Assembly: GCA_023078555.1 (NCBI GenBank) | Contig: CM041204.1 | Location: forward strand, 3,502,430-3,566,429 | Length of the DNA stretch: 64,000 nt | Direction: 5' to 3' | Source: Ulva prolifera | Lineage: Eukaryota > Chlorophyta > Ulvophyceae > Ulvales > Ulvaceae | Shown here: positions 22,669 through 34,800 of the stretch, in pieces | How positions within the stretch are numbered: the stretch's first letter is position 1 | Layout of the letters: every line of letters starts with the position of its first letter | Notes under the pieces: model-generated | The model's database searches: none | Seen by the model: only the letters and a program-made list of their open reading frames with translations | What the model was told of the DNA's origin: nothing | Program-made: the position numbers and the translations under genes

Positions 22669-23556
22669 ACGCACCATGCAGCGTGCTACTGTGCACGACG
22701 ACACCTGCTCAAGTGCAGCTGGACAATGCACAGATGTATCACGACATTACTTGGACAGTGCGCTCATGCAAGTGGGTCGTACGGGAAGGCGCATGTGGTC
22801 GCGTCCGCGGGGAGTTCATAGGCACGCCAGTTATCTCACGCAGAAGCACCCCGAAGGTGCTATGTAATGTGCGATGCAGTAACTATATTCATCAATTGAT
22901 AATGTGAAGCGCAGTCTAGCTGTCTGACGGTAGCAGCGTCCGTGGACCGGAACCACGCCAGTGCCGTCGCCCCCCTCAAAGCAATCAGAAGACGTTCAAT
23001 ACACAAAGCCCGTCAGTATGTCAATGACATAATGTCATGCCTGTCTGCGGCTGTCGTTCGTGCTACCGCTGATTGCAGGCTCCGAGGACTACAGGCTGCA
23101 ATCAGTATCTGCCACTCAAGGCCTGCAGCTTGCATACCTCGGAGACGAGTCGTGGAAACTGAGACAACTCATCTACGTAGTAGTTGCTAGGTTCTCCAAG
23201 TATATCCACAGCTGTACAGCCAGGCAGAGTCCCGAGGCACGCATTGCTCTTGTTGCCATCTCTACCATGTCAGAACCACCATCACATCGCCAATGAAGCA
23301 CTAGGTGGTGCTTCGTAATATGATGGATACCACAAAGAGTACTTAAGAACTGTGTCTCATTCATCCTCACGCATGTCCCAACGAGCACACACAGCAACTC
23401 CATGCAGCTCGATCTCCCTGGCATCAAGCAAAGGAAGCATGTCAGAAGGAGTGTGCCACATGTGCTCCTGCATACGAATCCACGCCAGGGCAGCTCTGCA
23501 GCAGACACCCCACGCTTTCGGTCTGCTCACAGGACTGTTGGGTTGCGTGGAAAGCA

Positions 23557-23583
23557 GATATCTTGTCTGGACTCAAGATATCT
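23557..23583. repeat. Hairpin, 10-bp arms
   Basis: AGATATCTTG and CAAGATATCT are separated by seven bases. Confidence 0.7.
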
Positions 23584-26218
23584 AGCATTTTGCTGCATTA
23601 ACGCTTTGCTTTTGCTAGAAAAAAACCGCACAGTGACTGTTGTATGCAGGGCCCCCAGCGCATGCAGGCAGAGGCACGGCGACTTAGCCGCACACAGAAC
23701 CTCAGCGAATGTTGTGGCCAGTGACCGGCTCATCGTGCTGGCGGAGCGTGCCAGGCCAGCTGTGCGACCAGGACCTGAGTTCTTCCAGAAGGGAAGAGAC
23801 TCTTGGGGCCCACTGCCTTGCAGGCATGCCTCATGCACGTCCTCGACAGGGCCACGCGATCTACAAAGCTGATGAATTGGCACACTCTATCGCAGACCTT
23901 GGAGCGATCGGTTTGATATGTGTGATGCGAGAATTTTGCAGCTGACATGACGTTGATCGGCATGCTCAGACGTGTACAGCTGCTGTGGAAGACGGTTGGG
24001 GCTATCTCTCGAAAAGTTTCCGCACTATGATTGCCTGTGCCCGTCTGCTGTCAAGAGTGCAGCTCTAGCTGGCTTGAAAACGGAAAGCTTAACAGAACAC
24101 CCGAGATGGCCAGATATTCGATGCGTGTTGTCCGGCCATCACAAGACATACACTGCGATGTAGCTGAAAATTTTTTCTCAAGCTGTATCTTGCTGAGACA
24201 TGCACAGCACGGTTCTAATACATGTTAGGCCTGTCGGAACAGCGGAAGGCTCGACCTCGCATGGTCAGAGCTCCAATAGCACGCACGCCCAGTGGCCGAA
24301 TGAGCATTTCAAAGCGCTAAAATTCTTAATTAATGTCGGTGAAATGTTATAGGCCGGCTACATGCCGTGCTTGTGGAGTTCAATTGTTCATGAGCAGCGA
24401 CAATGCGGGTGCAGGCAAAGGTGACGAATGTTATGCGCAGTCAACCTCTGCATAAGTCTATTGAGTCTGAGCTGGTGTCCTACAGTGCCTGGCGTGCGCT
24501 CTGCATTGCACGCTGCGATTGGAGCTTGCCGCGTGCAACACTGCAAACACAGTATCTAATCGTCCACAGCTCTCGCGCCTTGGTGGAAACCTCCATGGAG
24601 TGGCCAGAGTGGCCAGCGCCACGTAGATACCTTCATGAGATTCCTTCTTCTGTGGGGCGCAGGTCGCCCTTAAGCTTGCTAGCGTCTCTGGGCAGTCGTG
24701 GATGGGTGCGCGTACGCTCTACGAGTCAGCGGGCAGGGCCGATGCATGCACCACCACGAGTGCTTTCACGTTCATGTCTCCCGTGTGAAACCGTGCATAT
24801 GGCTTGGCCAAGCTGCACGCTACACCAGTTCAAGCTGCATTTGCGGAAGTTGAACCTGTATCCAGTCAGCAAGATCCTTCGTATAAGTCGAACCTCGTGC
24901 TGTGCCCTTAAGCTTGCCACTGTCAAGAAGTCCGCCATCATCGCGGGCTTGCCTATAGATAGAAGCCTTTCTACTACTTCGAAAATGTACACTAAGGTGA
25001 GTTTGACGCTCTTAGGTGCTCAAGCTGGCTGTGACACTAGCATCCGGTCGCTGCATGTTTCATCTGTTCGTCGTCCAGAGTGGCACGACAAGTCCTCAAA
25101 CGAGCGAAACGCCGTCAGCATTGTACATGTGTCCAGATGTGGGACAGCATTCCCTGCGCTGGAGAGAGCGGCGTAAGTGTGATGGAGCGGGGCTTGCGGG
25201 TGTCGATGTGCATTTCCCATTCATGTGGGCTGCTCGAACTTGTCTGAATTTTCTTTCTTCATGTGTTCGGGATGTTGTTGAAGGGTTTGGAGCGCATCGT
25301 TGAACGGGCACTATATGTCACGCACGGGAGGGTTGCTGACGCTTTTCAGGGCGATGACGTCCTACACATCAATACTTTGCTCCTGCTGCATGTGCACAGT
25401 TCATACTGCGATAATTTTGTAAAGCAGCTGTTCAAGTTGAAACGCCTCGAGATCGATTCTTCGTGCGAGAATAGGCACCAGAACTTGTGTGGACGCTCTA
25501 GATATGTCGCAAAGACCCATCCAGGTTACAGGCGTGTCCACCCGATTGCATCCAGATGGGTAACATGTGCCATCGCAAAGACTGGCTTCTGCTGAACGAT
25601 CGGTGACGTCTATCGGTGAATTCGACGCACACACGCGCTGTCCGCATCTTTTGCAACCTGCAGAGGCATTCCAACTGGAAGTGGCCTCGCGGCTGAAGCA
25701 CATGACGCTTTTTAAATCTCTTCTCATGTCGGAAAAACTGCGCAGTTGTGCAATGTATACGCAAGCAGACGGCAGATTTCTTAGGGCCCGATGCTTTTTG
25801 CTGGCGCCGGGCTTGGGCAAGCGCTGGTGCTGATGCAGTCACGTGAACAGCCTGTCCAGTCGCAGTCACGTGAGCATGCATGTAACGTGCATATAACCCC
25901 TGACATCGTGCCTGCTCATGATAAAGATACTTGGTCACAGCAGGGTATCCTATATAGGATATCCTATAGATATGTAGTACCGACGTCGGCAGCATCATGC
26001 CGCGAACCACTGATGTAAGATGGGAGCCGTTTGTATTGCTTCTGCGCATATATATACGAGCTGTCCACCCGCAAGCGGCCGAACTGCACGTTGCCAGCAG
26101 CCATGGTCACATCCCCGTGGCACAGTATTAGATCCGGCAGATATGTGGCCTCAAGTACTTGTGTTGCGTCAGCACCCCGATGCATTCCTAGTTGCAAGCC
26201 TGCTCTTGCGTGCAGGCC

Positions 26219-29200
26219 ATGTGCCACGACGACACCGCCACTCAGCCGCCCAAGGCCGCCGCCGTGCATGACACGGATGCGTGCGACGACCGGCCACCGT
26301 CATCACAGGACTCAGGTCACGCCACAGACTCGCACCAGTCCTGTGGTGCCAGCCACGCGGACGGTGGTGGCACGCCGACGGCGCGTGGCCAGGAGGCTTG
26401 CTTCCGCTGCAAGGGGGGCAAAGACGGCCACCACCTTGATCACTGCAGCACCGAAGGCTGCACGGCGTCATTCCACGCAACATGCGCCAACATTGTCAAG
26501 TGCAACCCCGGCGAACAAGTGCACTGCCCATTCTGCACCGCGACGGATGTCGCCGCCACTCAGAAGAGGGAGGCCGCCCGCCGCAAGGCCGCCACCTTCC
26601 GCGCGAGCACACTTCCAGTCACAACGCTTTCAAGGCGCCTGGAACAGGATGTGCGTCCCCCGCCTTAGCTTGCCTTTGCTCCACCTGTAGCCGCATCGGC
26701 CCCGACATTTGCCCCGAGACGGCTGTGTCCGCCGCTCGACACCGACATGCATGTAGGTGTTGGCACATGTTCAGAGGCAGCGCGCGCATGGAGTATCAGA
26801 CATCAGGGGGCTCTGCGTGCGGGAGCTGGAGCGCTCAGAGACCACCTATGACCTCCCACACGCGCTGTGCCAGGCCTACACGGATGACCCCGCAACAGAT
26901 GAGCAGCTGCACAAGCTTCGCTCTGGCACGAACGGCAAAGTCATCCAGTGCCGCAAGGTCGTGTTTGGCCTGTTCCAGGACAGCCCCACCGGTGGTGGCG
27001 AAACCCTGGAGCTGTTCGTCCAGGCTCGAGTGCGCCCCTAGAGCTCCTGAAGCTCTGCAAATCCCAGCCTTGCTTGCAAACTTCATCCCTGCGGCCGGTC
27101 ACTGACTCCTCAGCGCCCGCAGGAGCTTGGGAACAAGGCCCCGGCCGCCTTCAGGGGTACGATCATCATTGACTGGGTCGACTCGGCGCAGCTGCTTGAG
27201 ACCGGGGCGGCCGCGGCCGCAAACGCTGCCGAGCGCGCCCGCCTCTACCAGGCGCTCCTCTCCTCCTATGTCACCCTGCGGCAGGAGGAGGGCTTCCGCA
27301 TGGTGCTGCTGGCCGCCTGCGCGCCGCTCATGACTAAGGTGCGGCCTCTTCTTCCGCCCCCCAATTCAAGGCCCGCATGCACAGTTCTCCACATGCGTTG
27401 ACACCCATGCATGCGTGTAGGAAACACATAGCTGGGTCATGCGGCGGGAGCTGCCGCTGGTGGACCGCCGAGGAAACGCGGTCTCGCCGCAGGTCACACA
27501 GGACCGCCTGCTGGCGTGGTACAAGCATCTGGCGGCGGAGCTGCAGCGCCGCGGCGTCGTGCAAGCCCCCGCCCCCCGCACCAGCGCCACCGGCTGTTTC
27601 ATCCACACGGTAGCTGCACATCTGCGGTGGCAGGACCAGGACACCCTTGGGCGGCTGGCGGAGGAGCGGCTGCGGGAGGGAGACCACAGCCTTCGGGGGG
27701 TGCCGCTGCTTGAGTCGACCGTGCTCGAGGCGATAGAAGCACGCCTGAAAGACATAGCCGAGGAATCAGCGAAGAAAAAGGCAGCAGGAGGTCCGTCCTG
27801 CTTGATCTTTGAGATTGTGATGTGTTTCTACCAGCGTAAGCCATTGTCATGTGTACCAGTGTTCGGTGAGTTGTCTATAAGTGTTCGGTGAGTTGCCCAT
27901 TGTCAGCGGCCACTGCCAGTCCAGCTCCAAAGGCCACATGCAGACAATAGCGCCTCGATCTGATGTGAAACACTATGTGCATGAATCATGTGCATGGCCC
28001 TCGCCTCTCCACGTTGCGGGTGTCTCCGCACACACCGCTGCACAGTGATCTTTACATTCGATCCCAACACACGCGATCCTGTTGCTCTGCCAGATACCCT
28101 TCACCCACAGAGCTTGCATCACAGCATGATCATTGCATTGATGGCAGGCTGCGGTGCAGGGGGGGCCACGAAGCGCTCCAGGTCTCAAGCGAAGCAGGAC
28201 CCCTTGGCCGCGGACGTGCTGCACGCCTGCGCAACAGCGCTCCACACTCAGACGGACGTGCTCATCCTGCGCCTCGCCGGCCACTGCCACGTGCACAGCC
28301 CGCCGGTGGATGCAGGCTCCAGCCGCAAGGCCCGCCGCACTCTGAGCGCGAGCGTGGGGCCCGCATGTGCTGCCGTCGAAGACGCATGCGTTCCTAACGA
28401 AACCGTGCCGCTCCTGGAGCCGGTGCGGCTCCCCCTCACCCCGTGTGCTCATTGCCGCTCTGTTTCTTGACTGTGGGCCACGTGGAACATGTGAGGCGTG
28501 GCCATGTTCCACTCGCATGTACATGTAGCGACTTGTCTGCAGTGCGGGAAGCCGTTCAGCATTCACCTGGCAAGATAGCAAAGAGCCGGCGTGTGTGCAT
28601 GCTGTGCGAGGGTCGCAGGCGAGTGCTGACGTCCGCCGCGGGTGTGCAGGGGGAGTTTGAAGGCTGGGCGCCGCAGGACACGGACGTCCAGACCATGCTG
28701 GCCTCGCACGGCCTCCGCTTTGACACCCGCGACCTCGCGGTGTTCTCCACGCAGCAGCTGCTGCTCTGGCTGCAGCCGGCCGCTGCGCGTGAGATACAGG
28801 CCGCTGCCGCGGAGGAGGGAACCGCACCCGTCGCCTCTGCTGCCACCACTCCACGTGGCCCACCTGGGATCGCCGAGGTGGGCGAGGGTGCGGTGAAGCA
28901 GGCACCTTGGGAAGCGCCGGTTGAAACAGCTGCGGATGCGATGTCCGGTGTGGCACCACCCGCCTCCGTGCACTTTGATGCGGCCTGCTTCTCGCTGGAT
29001 GGGCCACCGACTTTGGCGCCGGCACCTGTGGGCTGGGAAGCAGCGGGGCTTGCAGAGATGGGTGAGGGGTCAGAGATGGCGGACGGGGGAACGTATGGGG
29101 AAGCTGTGCTGGCACCAGATGCTGTATGCTGGGCCGAAGGAGTGGCACTGCTATGGCCCTCAGACCAGGGTGTGGGATCAGATTCAGGCGACAGTAGAAC

Positions 29201-29285
29201 ATGTGAGGAGTCTGGGAGTGACGAGGCGCTGCTGTGGGAGGACCCTGCCTGGCCCAGCAGCCATGAGCTGCAGTCGTGGTTCTAG
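26219..29285 (+). CDS. Divergent CBP/p300-HAC type histone acetyltransferase with PHD finger
   Basis: Six exons in consistent phase (26219-26650, 26757-27029, 27123-27338, 27421-27790, 28160-28422, 28650-29285) give about 729 residues. A complete C4HC3 PHD finger uses C61, C64, C76, C81, H86, C89, C103 and C106, followed by LPVTTLSRRLEQ, which matches the plant HAC segment after the PHD. The HAT (KAT11) core follows: FVQARELG, IIIDWVDSAQ (D255 at the conserved YLDS aspartate), then RLLAWYKHL, whose W340-Y341 match p300 W1466-Y1467. FDTRDLAVFSTQQLLLWL matches the plant FDTLRRAKHSSMM region after the ZZ domain. The expected role is acetyl-CoA-dependent lysine acetylation of histones in the nucleus. 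Oddities: the W of the IWACPP motif is Ala, the HCHP segment is changed, ZZ cysteines are not visible, no TAZ finger is found, and the C-terminus is acidic. Start is the first ATG of the PHD exon; upstream exons are possible. Confidence 0.75.
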
Positions 29286-31897
29286 CAGGCCGCGCTGTAG
29301 CCGGGCGTGTCTGCTGCCATAGTGCGACGGAATGATAAGACGAGATGAGAGGACCAGGAGTGTTGCGGTGTAGTTGACGGAATGCCAATGAATGCTGTCC
29401 ATGGCACGAGGTATGTGAAGTGACGAGACGAGGGATGTACAAATGGTGATCGAGGAATGGCGGTCGAGGAACGGACGAGATTGGTATCAGACCGCGTTGT
29501 GGCGGCAGTTTGTCGGAAGAATAGTTGAGAAGTTCTTGGTGGTCACGTCGTGGTAGAGGCACATCTGAGAGTGATCTGGGACAGCAGCATGTGAGCAGCA
29601 TGATAGGAAAAGTATGCAGGCAGCGTTCTGACTATAGCAAACCATGTCTCTGACTCTGCCATTCAGCAGCGACAACAGATCGCGTAGTCTGGTCAGTATG
29701 GTGCCGCTAAGAAGACGTGAATGATGAAGCGGATGGGTCGGCATTGGTGGTAATGCTGATGGTGGTGGTAGCAGTGACATCGGTGCTGCCAGTACTGCAG
29801 CTCGCCAAATGCCATGTCAGAATGAGCTCTTGCTCCTGCATTCTGTTGGCCAGCTGTAATTTGCAGCAGTATATATGGTGTCGATCAGTGGCAACTGCTA
29901 CTGTTGTCAATGCTATTGTTTCCATATAGATGACTGTGTAAAATTATTCACACATGCAGCAGGTTGAGTGCCAGTGGCACAAAGGATCGCATTGAAACGC
30001 ATGCCTGACCAGACGGAATAGGCTGATGAATCAATTTCGTCCGTGATAGCTCGGGCACCTGGGCACTATGTTGGTTGCACAAGAGCATGAATAGCTGCAC
30101 ATGGGATGTACATCCTCAGGGCAGCAGCCTGCATGAGTAGCAAGCAGTGATCCGTAAACGCACACTTACCGATAGTTTGGACTTTTGAGCTGCCTTTATT
30201 GCATCTTACGGAGTCAAAACCGCACATCTGCTGGGAGCAGTGCAGAAGGTCTACGGCGCAGTCGAACGACACCAACCGAGCGCGATACAGCGCATTGGCG
30301 TCCGCCATAATCATTTTTAAAATATGCACATGATCAACCTAAGCGTTCTAGCAGCTGCGGACAAGTTGTCTGCCTGTGCGGGCTGGGCTGCAGGCCATCA
30401 TCAGCGGGATCGGCGAGACCGAATAATGCAGCCACCAACTCCTTCACAGCGCACACAGGCATGCTTGCAGGTGTGCTGTCATTGATACACGTAAATGGTC
30501 GTTGTCATGCACCGGCGGACTCCACACAGAGTCCATGCATGCTACCTGTTTACCAGGCAAGCTCACCAGGCCGATGGCAACCTGTGACGGAACACCCACG
30601 TCGCTACACTTGGCATAAATACATGTATGTTTGAACGTCTGGTAACCAGAAATAGATGTCGGGAAGCACATCGGGCGGTCGCAATGTTTTTGTCCTGGCA
30701 CTGCACTGCGCAGCCCCGAGGAGAGGCCTCTCAGCACAGCAGCCACTTCACTGCTCACAGTGAAGTCAGCCTTTGCATGAGATGAATGTATACCAGAGCA
30801 TGAATACGTGGATGCATTGGCGAGCATAGTCAATGCAGGTTGACCTGTATCAAGCTTGGGAATGGCGGTGGATTAAACTCAGGTGTAGGCTACTAGCCTA
30901 AGGCTAGGTAATGCTGAATAGCTTTGCCGTTGGAGATATGCCAGCCACAATTGATCCGGCTTCAGTGCATACACAAGCGGTGGCAGCATGCACTACTTGC
31001 AGCAGGGCTGCCACTTCTCAGACCATCACTGATTGACTGGCAGCTGCTCTGCAGAGCTTACAGCCTCATCTGACCAGGCTCATCTGGACACTGCTGAAGA
31101 GATCAGCTTACCATCAGCTGCCTGATGTCGGTGTGGAGCAGCTACTTCGTTGCAGCACGCAGAACCACAGACACTTAGACCAGAGGTCACAGTGTACACT
31201 GCATATACTGATCTTGATCCCAGATGTGCTTGGCTGAACATCATACTTCTTGTTCCGTCTACAGCCCGTCACCTGCACTGCAGCACGTGCACCTTCCTCA
31301 TCACAGCACATCCGGGACGGCACAACATGCACAGCCCACCTTGCACAGCACAACCGACACATATGTGGGATGCATCACAATGGGCACAGTGCACGAGGCA
31401 CAGCATGCCTCAGCTGTGCAGCCACCGCAGCAACCTGAGCTCAGCTGAGCCTAGGCAGTCCCTGTGGAAGCTACTGTGTAAGGCAGCTCCGGCAGGATCT
31501 GGGACAACGCATTTTCCTCGCATCCCCGGTGCAGCGAACACGCAGGACAGCACAAGAAACAGATCTAGCGCTGTGCACACGGAGCAGAGGTTGCCGATGA
31601 CGGCAGGCCTGCCATGGCGCGTCCATCACGTCCGACCCCGGAAAAGGCACTGCCAGCAGCGGATGTGACACACAGCGGTGAGCCCTAGCCACCCAGCGCA
31701 GTGCTGCGACTCACACTCGGAGTGTATTACAGGCTAGCAGGTGCGTATGCGCGAGACACAGCAGCAGCTTGCAGCGGCGCGCTCGCAGTTTGGACCTGCA
31801 GCTGCAGAAACGTTAACACAGCGCGGCAGCTCTAGACGACTCGGAGACGCAGTTGTTCTGCAGCAAGTACAGGCCCCATGCAGCACGCACCTGCAGC
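29286..31897. other. Gene-poor stretch between convergent HAC-like and LRR genes
   Basis: 3' flanks of two convergent genes. 29.3-29.8 kb is rich in GATGAGA/ACGAGA-like words. 31.26-31.42 kb has CAGCACA-rich DNA similar in character to that downstream of the LRR pseudogene. No further exon is supported. Confidence 0.4.
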
Positions 31898-34800
31898 TCA
31901 GTCGAGGCTCATGCGATCGAATCTAGCAGCCACAGCCGCTGCCTCACAGTCGCCGGCCAAATGATCCGGCACGTCCCGGTCGGCCCGCAACCGCCGCAGC
32001 TGCGGCAGCGTCTCCAGCACCTTCAGAATGCCCTGCCAAGCGCGCTCCGCCAGGTGTGTGTCCGCGAGGTTGAGCGCCTCGAGGCGGTGTAGCCGCGACA
32101 GGAGGCGTGCGAGCTGCGCGACGTCTACAGCCCTGAGGTCGCAGCCGCTGATGTCGAGCACCCGCAAACCCAGCCTGCCCGCCCCCGCCGCGGCCTGGAG
32201 CTTCTCCGCCGCCACCACAATCTCGACAACCCCGACATGCGAAGCATGGTTGTGATGGACGGCAAGGTGTGTGAGGCCTGAGAGTCTCGGTAGCACCGCC
32301 GCAAGGCACTCGAGCCCGGTGTCGCCAAGCCGGTTGTACCCGACACTCAACGACCGCAGCGCTGGCATGTCTGCCAGCAGAGCCGCGATAGACTGCGCAT
32401 GTGCCGCTTCAGCATCGCAACTCCGAGTCGCCCGCGGCCCAAAGCTATGAGCACATACCTTCAGGGCTGTCAGGCGGGACGGGAGAGCGGGATTCTGCGC
32501 GGCCATCGCCTCGTGGACGCGTGCGGCTGGCAGGCCAGACGCAAAGGTGAGACTGCGCAGCTCTGAGAGCTTGGTTGCTGTGACCAACTGCACCGCCACC
32601 TCCTCATTATCATCCGTGCCCATGATTGGCAAGGTGCCGTGCCCAGCGCTGATCCCAACGTCTAGCACTCGCAGCGCGGTCATCAGCCCGATAGCGTGCA
32701 CAAAAGGAGCGGTGATATCACTGACCGAGGTCATCCAGCGGGCTGTCAGGGACGTCAGCCGCGTGAGCCTTGACAGCGTCGACACCTGTGGCAGCGGCTC
32801 GAAATAAAAGCCGACCATGCCGCCGAGGTAGGGATTGAACAGTGCAAGCTCTGAGAGCTGAGTCAGCTTTCCGACAGCTTTCAGCAGCAGGCCATGCTCC
32901 TCATGCGGCGTGACTGCGCCTCGGTGAACCCAGGCGGAGTTGCAGAGAAGACGCAGCGTTTCAAGGGCGGGTAGAGCCTGCAGCGCCGCCCCAAGCGCCG
33001 CGGGGCTCAAGTGTGCGGCGTCGGACCCGCAGACACTGAGGTGGCGCAGGGTGCGCAGCTGCGCCAACGCGGCACACCAGCGAGGAGGTTCCGGGCGTGC
33101 GATGCTGCTACGGCCACAGCCTGGGCCATCATAGTGTGCATTTGACAGCGTGACATCCAGCTGCAGGAGTGCGGCCCCGTTCGCCCCCCGCGCTGGAGAG
33201 GCATCGACACCATGATCGTCCGTCAGCCCACCACCCACTGGCATGTGCAGGCACCGTAGATCTGCCTGCGCCGCGTCGTCCTCCTCCGGCCCGTCGCCAG
33301 CCGTAGCGGTGGCACGCCCGCCGCCTGTGACGCCGTCATCATCTGCGGGCGGAGTTTCTGCGTCGTTCACGGCGCCTGAGAGGAGGAGGTCGACCGCACT
33401 AGGGTCCCATGCGAGCTCGGCATGTGCAGCTCCCCCGGCGTATACCGCCGCCGCCGCAAGCAGCTGGAATGTCATCGAGGCGCAGCTTGAGTTACACGGC
33501 GCTCCCTCTTTGGTACTGAGCTCATCGTGCCTCGCACTCCCACAGTCGTCTGCCCCGGGCTGCCCACGGTGATGCGGGCACGTCTCGCGGAGGGCAGGCA
33601 TCTGCGGGATGCGGAATGAGCTTTCTCCAGACGGCCCGCGGCAGCACGCCCGCAAAACGGTGGGGTGGAGGTAGCGAGGGAACAGCTGCAGCAGCCGCGC
33701 GACCTTCCGTCCGTGTGGGGCATCCAGAAACGCACACTCCGTTTCCGTGGTCCAACCGCTGGCGTCGAACGCATCTTCTGCGTTTCGTTGTGCAGCAATT
33801 CTGGTGGTTCCCAGGATGCCCGGCAGGCAGTGCGGGGGCACAGCAAAGAAGATCTGTACAACGCCATGGTGCAGGGTGCCCGCTGTGCGAATTGATACTG
33901 GAGTGTACACGGGATTACACAGCTGCAGACACAGTACGCTCTTTTATACAAGCTTGTACTACATAGTTTAAACTATAATTAGCAGCTCTCTCACGAAATA
34001 GAGTGGCACAAAACAACTGCAGCGCGTATGTGGTCCCGTTAACTCGCAGTTGTCAATGTCCAACAGGACACGGCTCAGTAAATTCAAAATTTCCTTTACT
34101 TTACTGTAGTGCAATTGGCTGTAGGCAGCAGTGCTTGCCACAAGCTCTACTAGTAGATGTCTGGATATCAAGTAGCAGGTGTCCGTTGCTCTGAGATTTC
34201 TGTCCCACTAGTACTAGCATGTCCAATACGTACCGCGGCGTATGCCCAGCAGTGGTGCATGCTGCATGACATATGCAACAACCGCTGTCGCATAGCTTAG
34301 GCCTGATACTCATGCTCGCAGTGGCTACTGGTGACAGGGACACATGCATTGCTGCAGCGGTACCATGTTCTCATGCAAATGCGATCCGTGTTGTGAGAAA
34401 GGCATCGCCATGCAGTCCCTAGCACTGGCGCACATGTGTATACAGTCCCAGGCGCATTGCAGCCACGTTTACAGGCAGCACAGGCTCAGGCAGCCGCACC
34501 TGGTACGCCCGGGCACATTCAGCGGCTGAAGGCGGTGGTGCCATGTAGGGCTCCCACGACAGGAACTTGTCTTCATACGCATGGTCGCCCAGAATTGCGA
34601 GAAGCAGTCGGCGGTTCAAAGATGCGATTGTTTTGAAGTCGCGCAAGATGTCCGCAGCCTGCACGCAGACGAGCCAGTTGCCAACTGTAGCCACATGGCT
34701 AGTGCAGTGCACTGCAGTTGGAGGCTGGTAACAATCATGCTTGCTGTGTACGCACTGGGGTGAAAGCTTGACCGATTGCAATTGCTTCCAATCAAGGATG

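Larger units (their letters stand above)
20622..26218. other. 5.6-kb gene-poor region
   Basis: No gene could be supported. Short frames on the minus strand look mildly exon-like (24992-24726 starting MYIFEVVERLLSIGKPAMM; 25510-25401 with LVPILARRIDLEAFQLEQLL; 23290-23173), but neither splice partners nor domains could be established. The first resembles LRR exon 2 (AADILRDFKTIASLNRRLL) only faintly. The region holds several perfect palindromes and AT-rich patches (20900-20960, 24325-24335). Confidence 0.4.

Noticed and set aside
24726-25510. Minus-strand exon-like segments resembling LRR-gene exon 2
   Set aside because: Similarity to AADILRDFKTIASLNRRLL is only a few residues and no LRR or linker exon follows.
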